A stretch of 64,000 bases of DNA, taken from positions 101,853 to 165,852 of the forward strand of contig NZ_JAELUC010000002.1 of the NCBI RefSeq assembly GCF_016429155.1. The letters are read 5' to 3'. The DNA is from Pedobacter sp. ASV12 (GTDB lineage: Bacteria > Bacteroidota > Bacteroidia > Sphingobacteriales > Sphingobacteriaceae). How positions within the stretch are numbered: the stretch's first letter is position 1; each line of letters begins with the position of its first letter. Below the pieces are notes generated by a model. It was not told where the DNA came from. It ran no database searches and worked only from the letters and a program-made list of their open reading frames with translations. This document shows, in pieces, positions 8,572 through 17,476 of the stretch. The translations under genes and the position numbers were made by a program.

Positions 8572-9731
8572 TTGCTCGCCAATAAACCAATGCTCATGAT
8601 CAAACTGGTGCCCAATACCACTACAAACAAGAAAGAAGTGCCAATTTCGGGCAGTTGCATGCTGGGAGGCAGATTATAGTACAACAAGATGCTGATCAGG
8701 CCACGTGGCGTAACAAAGCCTTCGGGCATTACATTCTCCCGCCTGAAGAGCAAGAGGTACACAAACCTGATGACGTAAATGCTCAGCAAAATCAGAAAGC
8801 CATTAACCAGTACATTTTGGTTGTTCAGGTCGTAAATGTTAATGGTAAAGCCGAAAATCACAAAGAAGAAGGTGCGTATAATAAAGGCACTCTCGGCCGA
8901 AAGCTGGTGTAGCTGAGACAGATCTTTGGCCAGGTTTTCGTACAAAAACACCGTTCTGAACCAGGCATGCCTAATGGTATCGGCGTTGTTTAAAAAGAGG
9001 CCAAAAGCCAAGATCAGCACCAGCGACGAAAGGTGGTGCGATTGCCCAATGGCATAAACCAAGATGAGGATGGAAATGATCAGGAAGAACTTGATGTGAT
9101 GGGAAATCTTGCCCATCAGGTAAAGTAAAAATATACAGGCAATGACCGAAAATACAATGACTATAGCCATGTCAAGGCCCAGCGCGGCAAAAGAACTGGC
9201 CGAAACATGCGGATTTGAAATGGCAAAATTGAAAATGATAATGCCCAAAATATCTGAGAAAGAGCTCTCGTAAACGATAAATTCCTTGCTCTTTTTGCCC
9301 AATCCGGCAACAGAGGGGATGGCAATGGCCGAGCTGATGACGCTAAAAGGCACTGCATTAACGAGACAGAGGTAAAGCTCCCTGCCCGTTACCTGATAAA
9401 TGATAAAGGTAATGCAGGCAATGGTGGCCAAAAGAATAAAGAAGGCCGAAAAAAAGGCGCCTTTGATAATTTTGTTTTTCTGCTGGTCGTACTTAAGGTC
9501 AAGAGAACCCTCAAAAACAATCAATATCAATCCCACGGTACCCAAAGTAGGCAGGATGCGCAAAAAATTGAAGGTTTGCAGGTGCAGGTTGTCTACCAGC
9601 AGGCGTAGGCCAATGCCCAGCAACAGGAGCAATAAAACCGAAGGCAACTTGGTTTTGCTGGCCACCAAATCAAACAGATAGGAAAAGATTACCAATCCGC
9701 TTAAAATAATCAAAGTAGTGTAGGTCGTCAT
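8547..9731 (-). CDS. Cation:proton antiporter (CPA-type membrane protein)
   Basis: 394 residues with about eleven hydrophobic segments and no large cytoplasmic domain. Conserved pieces include GLRLLVDNL, the charged helix LILIVFEGSLDL (Glu74) and the core ESSFSDILGIIIF. In the CPA1 family the ion-binding helix usually reads ND. Here the corresponding pair appears to be Ser159-Asp160, a feature worth checking. It likely exchanges Na+ or K+ for H+ at the inner membrane. It is often seen without a TrkA-C domain, as here. The last codons lie inside a heptamer repeat array. The upstream neighbour on the same strand is a thioesterase gene 37 bp away, so the two may be co-transcribed. Confidence 0.85.
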   Translation of the reverse strand: MTTYTTLIILSGLVIFSYLFDLVASKTKLPSVLLLLLLGIGLRLLVDNLHLQTFNFLRILPTLGTVGLILIVFEGSLDLKYDQQKNKIIKGAFFSAFFILLATIACITFIIYQVTGRELYLCLVNAVPFSVISSAIAIPSVAGLGKKSKEFIVYESSFSDILGIIIFNFAISNPHVSASSFAALGLDMAIVIVFSVIACIFLLYLMGKISHHIKFFLIISILILVYAIGQSHHLSSLVLILAFGLFLNNADTIRHAWFRTVFLYENLAKDLSQLHQLSAESAFIIRTFFFVIFGFTINIYDLNNQNVLVNGFLILLSIYVIRFVYLLLFRRENVMPEGFVTPRGLISILLYYNLPPSMQLPEIGTSFLFVVVLGTSLIMSIGLLASKRKLGAEG

Positions 9732-9768
9732 GCCGTTTTCGTTGTTAAGCCGACCAAATGGTCAGGAT

Positions 9769-10290
9769 TTATTCCTTAAAAAATAGGGCCTTGAGTTCGC
9801 TAGCGTCGTTGGGTTCCATTTTGCCACCCAAGATTAAACGCAATTGCCTACGGCGCAAGGCCCCGTTAAACAACTCGATTTCTTCATTGGTTTCTGGCTT
9901 CAACTCGGGCACAGGGATGGTTCTGCCACTTTGATCAACCGCTACGAAAGTATAATAAGCTTCGTTCGACTTCGCTCTGCTGCCAGAAGGGATGTTTTCT
10001 GCCCAAACGTCTAAACGTACTTCAACCGAAGTGTTAAACGAACGGGTAACCTTGGCTTCGATGGTAATGACATCGCCCAGTTTAATGGCCTGTTTAAAGG
10101 AAACATTGTCAACCGAGGCCGTAACTACAATCCTGTTGCAGTGCTTTTGTGCCGAAATAGCCGCTGCGATATCCATCCAATGCAACAAACGTCCCCCCAT
10201 TAAGTTGTTCAGGGTGTTGGTGTCGTTGGGCAATACCAGCTCGTTCATGATCGTGAACGAATCTTTAGGGCTTTTAGCTTTTATACTCAT
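9769..10290 (-). CDS. Acyl-CoA thioesterase (hotdog fold)
   Basis: 173 residues from the ATG at 10290 (MSIKAKSPKDSF). The longer frame to 10392 starts with text unlike the family. The hotdog core is of the BFIT/ACOT type seen in B. subtilis YkhA and E. coli YciA. It starts with a lead-in strand, MNELVLPNDTNTLNNLMGG, then the helix RLLHWMDIAAAISAQKHC. After that come VTASVDNVSFKQAIKLGD and EAYYTFVAVD. The Asn-Leu-Met-Gly-Gly turn and the Asp of HWMD are the usual active-site positions. It hydrolyses acyl-CoA to free CoA in the cytoplasm; chain-length preference is not visible. Confidence 0.92.
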   Translation of the reverse strand: MSIKAKSPKDSFTIMNELVLPNDTNTLNNLMGGRLLHWMDIAAAISAQKHCNRIVVTASVDNVSFKQAIKLGDVITIEAKVTRSFNTSVEVRLDVWAENIPSGSRAKSNEAYYTFVAVDQSGRTIPVPELKPETNEEIELFNGALRRRQLRLILGGKMEPNDASELKALFFKE

Positions 10291-10470
10291 AATGGCTGCA
10301 AAAGTAGATAAAAAAGATGGGTTTTGTTGTACTTTTTGGCAAAAGCCATCCGTATGGTCACGGTAAAGAATGGCAAAATGCTTGTTTGCCAAGGCTTAAA
10401 TTGCTAAAATAGCAGTTCGTTTAAAACATAAATTGCACTTTCCTGTTACCCTTATTTAGCCTTTAAAAAT

Positions 10471-11952
10471 ATGCAGAACCCAACGCTTATCCAGTATTTC
10501 CACTGGTACTACAATGAAGCCGATAATTTGTGGACAAAAGTAAAAAAAGAGGCTGAAAACTTGGCCGCAATGGGCATTACCGGGCTTTGGCTCCCGCCGG
10601 CCTATAAAGGCACAAATGGTACCTTTTCTATCGGCTACGATACCTACGATCTGTTCGATTTGGGCGAGTTTGACCAAAAGAACAGCATCGCCACCAAATA
10701 CGGAACCAAGGAAGAATACCAACAAGCCATTGAGGCTTTGCACCAGCAGGGCCTGCAGGCCATTGCCGATACCATCTTTAACCATAAAGCCGGTGGTGAC
10801 GAGCTTGAGAAGGTGAGCGTAAGACGGGTAAACGAAGAAAACAGAAACGAATTTACATCTGACGTGTTCGAAATCGAGGCTTGGACCCGGTTTACCTTTC
10901 CGGGGCGCAAAGGCCAATATTCTGAATTTGTTTGGGACCATCAATGCTTTAGTGGCGTAGATTGGGCAGAAGACCTGAAGGAGTCGGGGATTTTTATGAT
11001 CGAAAATGGCTATGGCGAAGGCTGGGAGAAAGTGCCCTCCAACGAACTGGGCAATTATGATTACCTGATGTTCGACGATATTGATTTTAGAAACCCTGCT
11101 GTACGCGAAGAGCTTAAATATTGGGGCAAATGGTATTATGAAAACACCAAGGTAGATGGTTTCCGGCTGGATGCCGTTAAACACATTTCGCCCGAATTTC
11201 TGATCGAGTGGATGGACGAAATGGAGCAAGAATGTGGTCGGAACTTCTACTTTGTAGCCGAGAACTGGGATATCCAAAATGTTGGCGACCTCGATCAGTA
11301 CCTCGAAATTACCGGTGGCCGTACACAGCTGTTCGATTCGTTGCTGCACCACAACCTTTACCTGGCTTCTATCGAAGGTCAGGATTACGATATGAGCCGT
11401 ATTTTTGATAATACCTTGGTGGGCAGCAGGCCCGAACTGGCCGTTACTTTTGTGGATAACCACGATTCGCAACCCATGCAGGCACTGGAATCCTTTGTCG
11501 ACTATTGGTTCCGGCCGTTGGCTTATGCGCTCATTTTGCTGCGCATACAAGGTACGCCATGTGTGTTCTTTACCGATATTTATGGTGCCAGCTACGAAGA
11601 CAAGGCGCAACAGGTTGATTTGGCTACGGTTGCCGAACTGCCTGTTTTACTAAAAATCAGGCGCGATTTGGCCTATGGCGAACAACAGGATTACCTTAAC
11701 CATGCCAATTGCATCGGCTGGACCCGAACCGGCGATGCCGAACACGAAAACTCTGGCTTGGCCGTGCTCATGTGCAACGGCGACGAAGGCTTTAAGGAAA
11801 TGCAACTAGGCAAGGCTTTTGCAGGTCGGGTTTTTGTAGATGCCTTGGGCAAAAGACAGGAGGAGATTACAATTGACGATGATGGAAATGCTACTTTTCT
11901 GTGCAATGCAGGCAGCGTAAGCGTTTGGGTGCCTAAAGAGGCCATGGCCTGA
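10471..11952 (+). CDS. Cytoplasmic alpha-amylase, GH13 family
   Basis: 493 residues, start ATG at 10471 (MQNPTLIQYFHWYY), with no signal peptide. The length and opening match bacterial cytoplasmic or liquefying alpha-amylases (GH13_5, E. coli AmyA-like). GH13 motifs are intact: region I DTIFNHKAGGDE, region II DGFRLDAVKH with nucleophile Asp234, region III FVAENWD with acid/base Glu264, and region IV FVDNHDSQP with stabilising Asp332. It hydrolyses internal alpha-1,4 bonds of glycogen or imported maltodextrins. It stands apart from any susCD locus in this window. The gene ends 4 bp before the convergent membrane-protein gene. Confidence 0.95.
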   Translation: MQNPTLIQYFHWYYNEADNLWTKVKKEAENLAAMGITGLWLPPAYKGTNGTFSIGYDTYDLFDLGEFDQKNSIATKYGTKEEYQQAIEALHQQGLQAIADTIFNHKAGGDELEKVSVRRVNEENRNEFTSDVFEIEAWTRFTFPGRKGQYSEFVWDHQCFSGVDWAEDLKESGIFMIENGYGEGWEKVPSNELGNYDYLMFDDIDFRNPAVREELKYWGKWYYENTKVDGFRLDAVKHISPEFLIEWMDEMEQECGRNFYFVAENWDIQNVGDLDQYLEITGGRTQLFDSLLHHNLYLASIEGQDYDMSRIFDNTLVGSRPELAVTFVDNHDSQPMQALESFVDYWFRPLAYALILLRIQGTPCVFFTDIYGASYEDKAQQVDLATVAELPVLLKIRRDLAYGEQQDYLNHANCIGWTRTGDAEHENSGLAVLMCNGDEGFKEMQLGKAFAGRVFVDALGKRQEEITIDDDGNATFLCNAGSVSVWVPKEAMA

Positions 11953-11956
11953 GCCA

Positions 11957-12604
11957 TCAGCAACAAATGGTATCTGCAGGTTTTGGAGCTTCGGTTTGGT
12001 CTTGCTTTTTTTGTTGGTTCTTGATTTCGATGGAATTGTTTTTTTCTTTAATTGCGAGCCATACAATGCCGGTACCAATCAAAGCGGTAATTACGACGAT
12101 CCAGGTAAACGAGTTCAAGATCCTTTTGGTGAATTTATAGCCCCCTCCCGGTATATATGGACTTTTCTTGTGCGCTTTATTGTAAGCATCGATGTCGAAT
12201 TCGAAAGGTGCTATGCCTAAAAAGGTGCGTTCGTTATGATATTCTTCGCGGTAGATTACATACTTGGAGTTGCTCTGGTCTATTTTCTTTCGGGTGGCCC
12301 TTGTAAAATGCAGGACGATACAAATAATCAAGAGGCTGATGATGCCTGAACAGATCAGGTAAGAGCTTGGGTTCACTTTGGTGCTGAGCGTAATAAAGCT
12401 TCCTATTAAGCCTCCAAAAATGATGATGGTGGTTTGTAAGATGGTTTTGAGTACGCCAATGGCATCTTGTGCATGTGCAATTTCGGCATCCTGATTGGCG
12501 CGCATAACATCAAATGCCTCACGCTTATGGGCAATGTGGATATCTATGGCCTTATCGTTTGAGACAGGTTGAAGGATGTCTGTAGATTCTTTCTTTGTGG
12601 GCAT
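11957..12604 (-). CDS. Hypothetical membrane protein with three predicted TM helices
   Basis: 215 residues of unknown family. An N-terminal acidic helical part (about 1-52, coiled-coil-like) is followed by hydrophobic segments near 54-72, 80-99 and 165-187. The long loop between the second and third segments is polar (KYVIYREEYHNERTFLGIAP). The tail is Lys/Gln-rich and ends in Cys-Cys. It is convergent with the amylase gene, 4 bp apart, with no terminator between them. The topology recalls small signalling or effector membrane proteins, but I see no motif that assigns a function. Confidence 0.7.
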   Translation of the reverse strand: MPTKKESTDILQPVSNDKAIDIHIAHKREAFDVMRANQDAEIAHAQDAIGVLKTILQTTIIIFGGLIGSFITLSTKVNPSSYLICSGIISLLIICIVLHFTRATRKKIDQSNSKYVIYREEYHNERTFLGIAPFEFDIDAYNKAHKKSPYIPGGGYKFTKRILNSFTWIVVITALIGTGIVWLAIKEKNNSIEIKNQQKKQDQTEAPKPADTICC

Positions 12605-12673
12605 GGACTTTAAGCGCTGAAGATTGCACCTAAAATAACAGAATAGCCTTAGATTTGACAGTCTGCAAATGCT

Positions 12674-13936
12674 CTATTTTTTGACATTGGAGATATTGGC
12701 AAAGCCAATCAGTTCATCCCAACGGCCACCTGGCTTGCGATAATAAGCCAGTATCTGATAGGTATTGCCAGTTTCGAAAAAAGAGCCCTCAAAAACGGTA
12801 TCATCAAATTTGCCATTGCCGTCAACCCAAACATATTTGAAGTCGTAAACACCTTGCTTTACCTTGATGTTGCCATAAAAGCGCTTGCGGCTGATATCGT
12901 AATTGAGCCTGCTATCTTCGTTGAGGGCATAATTGTTAAACCGGCCCACTACATAAGCACTGCCTTTGGCGCTTGGCGGGACTGCGCTTAGGGTAAAAAG
13001 CACATTGGCATAATCGCTATCGGTAATGTTATCACGACCGTCTTGGTTGCGTACAAAAAAATCGCCGTTTTCGTCAAATTGATTGCTGTATCGGGCAGTG
13101 CCGGTGGCCTGGTCTGCAAAAAGGATCACATTGATAGCAGTGTCTCGGTAAATATCCTGCACGTGCTCGGCTTTGTACCGGAAGCTCCTGATGTCAAATT
13201 TGCGGAACTCGTTGCCTGCCCAAAACTCGTTGGTGCCCAGTTCGTTGTAGGTGAGGGTTCCAGGTTTTACAAAGGCAGGTTTGGCATTTACCACGGCGGT
13301 TTGCGGAATGCCATTTTGCATCACCACAGCCTTTACCTGCAGATAAGGGTTTTGGATAGCCATTTGATGAAAAATGCTAAAGCTTACCCGCTGTTTGCTG
13401 TTGCGAAATTCTACCTGGCTGCTTGGCAACAGCTCGGCACCAATATTGGCTAAATTGTCTACAACGTAAAAGCGCTGGGTAATGATTACGTTTTCTGGCC
13501 TATTGCTCTCATAAACCTTAAGCAGGTAATTGCCGCTTATTTTAGGCTTGACTTGCTCGTTGGGCAACGAAATTTGGTAATGCGTAAATTTCTGCAGCGT
13601 ATTAAAGGAATAGCGGTAACCAAAAATGATATCCTCCTTAAACGATTCTACGTAATCGAGCTGGTTGAGGTTAGATGGCTTCCAATCGTAGGTGCAATGT
13701 TCTATGCTATAGCTGTAGTTTTTGTTGCCGCCCCGCAGGTCGTCAAAGCCAAAAGTGAGTGTTTCGCCGGTACGCAGCGTAATAACCGGAAACGACTGTT
13801 CTTTTTTGCTGTTGTAGCATTCAACGGTTTTGATGAAAGGCTGATAGATTTTATTGTCGTAAACCACGCTGGCATTTTGGGCAAAAGCGCATGTACATAA
13901 AACGGTGATAAAAGCTATCAAGCCTAATTTCTTCAT
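12674..13936 (-). CDS. Type IX secretion plug-like protein (DUF5103)
   Basis: 420 residues from the ATG at 13936, preferred over a TTG one codon upstream. The signal peptide [20 protein letters not shown] is followed by the conserved DUF5103 text [37 protein letters not shown] and [15 protein letters not shown]. The C-terminal half ([20 protein letters not shown] and [14 protein letters not shown]) looks like an Ig or CBM48-like fold. In Flavobacterium a protein of this family, named Plug, closes the SprA translocon of the type IX secretion system. The assignment is by family memory; no other por/gld gene is in the window. The ABC-F gene ends 9 bp upstream, so the two are probably one transcript. 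Confidence 0.85.
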   Translation of the reverse strand: MKKLGLIAFITVLCTCAFAQNASVVYDNKIYQPFIKTVECYNSKKEQSFPVITLRTGETLTFGFDDLRGGNKNYSYSIEHCTYDWKPSNLNQLDYVESFKEDIIFGYRYSFNTLQKFTHYQISLPNEQVKPKISGNYLLKVYESNRPENVIITQRFYVVDNLANIGAELLPSSQVEFRNSKQRVSFSIFHQMAIQNPYLQVKAVVMQNGIPQTAVVNAKPAFVKPGTLTYNELGTNEFWAGNEFRKFDIRSFRYKAEHVQDIYRDTAINVILFADQATGTARYSNQFDENGDFFVRNQDGRDNITDSDYANVLFTLSAVPPSAKGSAYVVGRFNNYALNEDSRLNYDISRKRFYGNIKVKQGVYDFKYVWVDGNGKFDDTVFEGSFFETGNTYQILAYYRKPGGRWDELIGFANISNVKK

Positions 13937-13945
13937 CAAGTTATA

Positions 13946-15859
13946 TTAAGATTCGAGTTCCATGATTTCGGCGGCCAGTTCTTCCCAGGCTTTTTGGGCA
14001 TGGTCTAAAAGAGCCTTTTCGGCCAGGTAATGCTTATTCGCTTCGTCCAGTTTATGCTGGTTGGAAAATATCTCTTCCTTGGCCAGTTCGGCTTCCGCTG
14101 CCTTTACGCTTATTTCGAAAGCCGCAATTTCCTCCTCGGTTCTGCGGAGCTTTTCGTTCAGCTTTTTCAGTTGCTGCTGGGCGTTGGCAGGAGCGGGTTC
14201 GGCCACTTTGGGTTTCTTTTCCTCGCCCGTTGGCTTAACCGGAATAGGTTTTGGCGCCGGAATAACGCGCTTGCTGTTCCACTCTTCGTATTCGGCGTAA
14301 GTGCCTGGATATTCCTTGATTTTTTCTTCTTCGATGAACCAGATTTTGTTGGCCACATGGTCTAAAAAATACCTATCGTGCGATACGGCAATGAAAGTGC
14401 CTTCGTACTGTTGCAGGGCCTGAATGAGGATGTTGACCGACTGGATGTCCAAGTGGTTGGTAGGCTCATCCAAAATTAGGAAATTCGAATCTGTGGTTAG
14501 CGACTTGGCCAAGGCTACCCTCGATTTTTCGCCTCCTGAGAGCACCCTGATTTTTTTGAATACATCATCGCCGGTGAACAGGAAGCAACCTAGGATTGAA
14601 CGCAACTCGGTATCAGTATGTTTTGGTGCAAAAGCCTGCAGTTCTTCTAGGATGGTATTGTCCAGGTGCAACGATTCCAATTGGTGCTGCGCAAAAAAGG
14701 TCGTGGTTACATTATGGCCGGTTTCGCAAGAACCTTCAAATTTCTCGGTGCCGGCAATCATGCGCAACAAGGTCGATTTACCTTTGCCGTTGGCGCCGAT
14801 GAGGGCAATTTTATCGCCTTTTTCGATGACGGCATCGGCATGTTCCAAAATATCGATGTTTGGATAGCTTTTAGAGGCATTTTCGATGCGTACCACGTGT
14901 CGGCCCGAGGGTTTGGTGAATTTAAAGCTGAAGTTTACCGTTGGGTTGTCGTCGTCAACATCTTCCACCCGCTCCATTTTGTCGAGGGCTTTCATCCTCG
15001 ATTGAGCCATTTTGGCCTTGCTGGCCTTGGCCTTAAAGCGTTCGATCAAACGTTCTTCCTGTTTGATTTTGGCTTGCTGGTTTTTAAACTCGCCTCTTTG
15101 TATCTCGCTGCGCAACGCTTTTTCTTCCAGATAGAAAGAATAGTTGCCCGCATAAACAGTCAGCTTGCCTTTGCGCGATTCGACGGTTTTGTTGACGATT
15201 TTGTCCAAGAAATACCTGTCGTGCGAAACAATGACAATGGCGCCTTCAAAACCGCCCAAATAGTTTTCGAGCCACTTGATAGAAGGCAAGTCCATGTGGT
15301 TGGTCGGCTCATCCAGCAAGAGGATGTCGGGCGTTTGCAACAGGATTTTGGCCAGCATCACGCGCATGCGCCAACCTCCAGAAAAGGTATTCAAAGGGCG
15401 TTGCTGATCTGACGTGCTGAACCCCAAACCCGCTAAAATCTCATTGGCGCGGTATTCGATGTTATAGCCGTCGAGCGCTTCGAATTCTTGTTGCTTATCG
15501 CTCAGTTTATTTAAAACCTCCTCGCTGTAATCCGTTTCGATTTTTTTGAGGAGTTCTTCAATCTCGTCGTGCAGCTGGTTTTGGCGCTCAAAAGCTTCCA
15601 TAGCCACGTGCAGAATGCTGTGATGCGAATCGTACGACAATAAGTCTTGGTTCAGATAGCCAATCTTGATGTCTTTCGCCATCGAAATGCTGCCCGAAGA
15701 AGGCGTATATTCGCCCACAATAAGTTTAAGCAAGGTAGATTTGCCGGTTCCGTTTGCACCAATCAATCCCACACGGTCGCCTGGCTTAATGTGCCAATCG
15801 GCTTCGTCATATAAGGCCCTAGAGCCAATTAAAAAAGTTAAATCGTTTATAGAAATCAT
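13946..15859 (-). CDS. ABC-F family ATPase (ribosome-associated)
   Basis: 637 residues from the ATG at 15859 (MISINDLTFLIGSRALYDEA), six codons inside the longest frame. Two ABC cassettes are seen. The first has Walker A GANGTGKSTLLK, signature FSGGWRMRVMLAK and Walker B LLLDEPTNHMD. The second has GANGKGKSTLLR, LSGGEKSRVALAK and FLILDEPTNHLD. A charged linker (ERLIERFKAKASKAKMAQS) joins them, and the C-terminus (about 540-637) is a coiled coil as in Uup. It has no membrane part. ABC-F proteins bind the ribosomal E site and assist translation, ribosome assembly or antibiotic protection. The coiled-coil tail suggests a Uup/YdiF-like housekeeping member, not a resistance factor. Confidence 0.95.
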   Translation of the reverse strand: MISINDLTFLIGSRALYDEADWHIKPGDRVGLIGANGTGKSTLLKLIVGEYTPSSGSISMAKDIKIGYLNQDLLSYDSHHSILHVAMEAFERQNQLHDEIEELLKKIETDYSEEVLNKLSDKQQEFEALDGYNIEYRANEILAGLGFSTSDQQRPLNTFSGGWRMRVMLAKILLQTPDILLLDEPTNHMDLPSIKWLENYLGGFEGAIVIVSHDRYFLDKIVNKTVESRKGKLTVYAGNYSFYLEEKALRSEIQRGEFKNQQAKIKQEERLIERFKAKASKAKMAQSRMKALDKMERVEDVDDDNPTVNFSFKFTKPSGRHVVRIENASKSYPNIDILEHADAVIEKGDKIALIGANGKGKSTLLRMIAGTEKFEGSCETGHNVTTTFFAQHQLESLHLDNTILEELQAFAPKHTDTELRSILGCFLFTGDDVFKKIRVLSGGEKSRVALAKSLTTDSNFLILDEPTNHLDIQSVNILIQALQQYEGTFIAVSHDRYFLDHVANKIWFIEEEKIKEYPGTYAEYEEWNSKRVIPAPKPIPVKPTGEEKKPKVAEPAPANAQQQLKKLNEKLRRTEEEIAAFEISVKAAEAELAKEEIFSNQHKLDEANKHYLAEKALLDHAQKAWEELAAEIMELES

Positions 15860-16012
15860 TTCGGCGCAAAAATACAAATTAAATTGGCTAATTCCTGATT
15901 GCTTTGGCGGTTAAAATTGCTTTGATAGTTAAATTGTTAGCGCAGCAAACTCATCGCCAACCACAATTCGCTCTAGGTACTGTGCAATACGCATCACATC
16001 CTCATGCAAAAA

Positions 16013-16066
16013 TTTGGAATTTAAAAAAATGTTCCTACCTTTGTACTGTAATAAAAATAATTACAG
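16013..16066 (+). promoter_or_regulatory. Rrf2 gene promoter with overlapping operator
   Basis: TTTG (16013-16016), a 19-bp spacer and TACCTTTG (16036-16043) fit the Bacteroidota promoter. The perfect inverted repeat CTGTAAT-N7-ATTACAG (16046-16066) sits at the predicted start of transcription and ends just before the ATG. The same core, TGTAA-N9-TTACA, recurs at 16497-16515. Confidence 0.75.
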
Positions 16067-16067
16067 A

Positions 16068-16478
16068 ATGAACAACGGAAGATTCTCCATCGCACTGCAT
16101 ATCCTGGTTTTGCTGGACAAGGCCCAGGGCGAATTGGTATCGTCTGAATGGTTGGCGGGAAGCATCAACATCAATCCGGCCATGGTACGCAAAGAACTGA
16201 TCAGTTTGCGCCAGCACGGTTTTGTGCAAAGCAAGGAAGGCAAAAACGGGGGAACAACTTTGGCTAAAAAGGCAAGTGAAATTAGCTTAGGGGCCATTTA
16301 CGAAAGCGTTAGGCAGCTGTCGCTGCTGGGGCACCAGAAAAATACGCCTAATCCGCAATGTCCGGTAGGCAAAAATATCAACGCCCATTTAGACGGCCTG
16401 TACAACGATACCGAACGCGTATTGATTGATCAGCTGAACAAGCAAAGCCTGGCCGATTTTAGTGCCAAGTTCGGCTGA
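16068..16478 (+). CDS. Rrf2-family transcriptional regulator (YwnA-like)
   Basis: 136 residues from the ATG at 16068 (MNNGRFSIALHILVLL). The longer frame to 16014 would include the promoter. It has a winged helix with recognition region SININPAMVRKELISLRQHGF and the glycine-rich wing GKNGGTTLAKKASEI typical of Rrf2. It lacks the three-Cys Fe-S cluster of IscR/NsrR. Only one Cys (NPQCPVG) is seen, which is a feature of the YwnA group that may sense redox or electrophiles. It is followed 55 bp later by an NAD(P)-binding oxidoreductase, as in the ywnA-ywnB pair of Bacillus subtilis. It probably represses itself and that gene through the shared operator. Confidence 0.9.
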   Translation: MNNGRFSIALHILVLLDKAQGELVSSEWLAGSININPAMVRKELISLRQHGFVQSKEGKNGGTTLAKKASEISLGAIYESVRQLSLLGHQKNTPNPQCPVGKNINAHLDGLYNDTERVLIDQLNKQSLADFSAKFG

Positions 16479-16496
16479 TATTTTTTTAATTAAAAC

Positions 16497-16515
16497 TGTA
16501 ACAAAATTATTTACA
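16497..16515 (+). promoter_or_regulatory. Second Rrf2 operator, upstream of the oxidoreductase gene
   Basis: TGTAA (16497-16501), nine bases, TTACA (16511-16515). Half-sites and spacing are identical to the inverted repeat in front of the Rrf2 gene. It lies 18 bp before the ATG at 16534. Confidence 0.7.
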
Positions 16516-16533
16516 ATATAAAAATCAAAAACA

Positions 16534-17181
16534 ATGAAAGTAGCAGTAATCGGGGCCACGGGTTTTGTTGGCCAAAACTTAACAGCAGAATTGGCCAATC
16601 GTGGCCACCAGGTCATCGCCATTGCGCGTAATGTAGCTTCTGTGGCCCAAAATGAACACGTAACGGCAAAAACCGCCGATGTAAGCGATGTTGAATCTTT
16701 GGCCGGAGCCCTGAAGGGTGCCGATGTTGTGGTAAGCGCATTTAATGCAGGATGGACCAACCCAAATTTGTATGCCGATTTTATCAAGGGATCTGAGGCT
16801 ATACAAGCCGCCGTAAAGCTGGCCGGTGTATCCCGTTTAATCGTTATTGGTGGCGCCGGAAGTTTGTTTATTGATGGGCACCAATTGGTAGATGGCCCTG
16901 ATTTTCCGGCCGAATACAAAGCTGGCGCAACAGCTGCCAGGGATTATTTGAACGTCCTTAAAAACGAACAGGAAATCAATTGGACCTTTTTTAGTCCGGC
17001 CATAGAGATGCATCCGGGCATTGATACCGGCCGTACCGGCAATTATCGGTTGGGTTTAGAAAATCCAGTGTTTAATGCCGAGGGCAGAAGCATACTTTCT
17101 GTACAGGATTTAGCGGTTGTTATTGCCGATGAGGTAGCGAGCAACCAGCATGCCAGGCAAAGGTTTACCGCTGCTTATTAA
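16534..17181 (+). CDS. NAD(P)-dependent oxidoreductase, NmrA/YwnB-like
   Basis: 215 residues with an extended-SDR-type Rossmann fold. The nucleotide-binding motif is MKVAVIGATGFVGQNL at the N-terminus, with Arg32 after the second strand (IAIARN) suggesting NADP. DVSDVESLAGALKGADVVVSA and SRLIVIGGAGSLFI follow the NmrA/YwnB pattern. There is no classic YxxxK catalytic pair, which is usual for this group. It may act as a reductase or redox sensor in the cytoplasm, with substrate unknown. It is controlled, by inference, by the upstream Rrf2 repressor, and ends at a strong terminator. Confidence 0.9.
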   Translation: MKVAVIGATGFVGQNLTAELANRGHQVIAIARNVASVAQNEHVTAKTADVSDVESLAGALKGADVVVSAFNAGWTNPNLYADFIKGSEAIQAAVKLAGVSRLIVIGGAGSLFIDGHQLVDGPDFPAEYKAGATAARDYLNVLKNEQEINWTFFSPAIEMHPGIDTGRTGNYRLGLENPVFNAEGRSILSVQDLAVVIADEVASNQHARQRFTAAY

Positions 17182-17187
17182 AAATAG

Positions 17188-17222
17188 AAAAGCCAGCTTC
17201 TTGAGGTACGAAGCTGGCTTTT
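17188..17222. terminator. Intrinsic terminator after the oxidoreductase gene
   Basis: Arms AAAAGCCAGCTTC and GAAGCTGGCTTTT with a 9-base loop and a following T-run; symmetric enough to serve the convergent peptide gene too. Confidence 0.88.
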
Positions 17223-17242
17223 TAAAGTTTTTTTGGCTTTAA

Positions 17243-17476
17243 CTAAAAGTAGATGCACTGCGAATCGTCTTCAGAATAGCCATCCTTGCCTGCGCAATAG
17301 CTAGCCCAATTGCTGGGCGCGCAATCAGGTACGTTAATCGGGTCGCCAATCAAGGCTACGTACCTGGTACGACAGTACATCACCGCCTGGTCGCCGCCAA
17401 TGTGGCCAACGGTTTCGCCATCTCCACCCGTTACGTTTTTCATTTCAGCTTTGCTGAGCAAATTTGCTTTTTTCAT
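17243..17476 (-). CDS. Double-glycine leader peptide (bacteriocin-like precursor)
   Basis: 77 residues from the ATG at 17476; the longer frame from 17536 adds 20 unlikely residues. The first 18, MKKANLLSKAEMKNVTGG, form a double-glycine leader of the kind cleaved by C39 peptidase-containing ABC exporters. The motif LSKAEMKxVxGG is frequent in Bacteroidota precursor peptides. The predicted core of 59 residues is Gly-rich at first, has four Cys (YCRT, PDCAP, YCAG, QCIY) that could form two disulfides, and ends IYF. No C39 exporter, modification enzyme or immunity gene lies within the window, so export would rely on a distant transporter. It could be a bacteriocin, a signal peptide or a secreted effector. 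Confidence 0.75.
   Translation of the reverse strand: MKKANLLSKAEMKNVTGGDGETVGHIGGDQAVMYCRTRYVALIGDPINVPDCAPSNWASYCAGKDGYSEDDSQCIYF

Noticed and set aside
10456..11610. A 384-codon minus-strand frame opposite the alpha-amylase gene
   Set aside because: The plus strand carries intact GH13 motifs; the antisense frame is a shadow with no family-like text.
13946..15859. Antibiotic-resistance ABC-F protein
   Set aside because: The long C-terminal coiled coil and housekeeping context fit Uup/YdiF-type members better than resistance factors.
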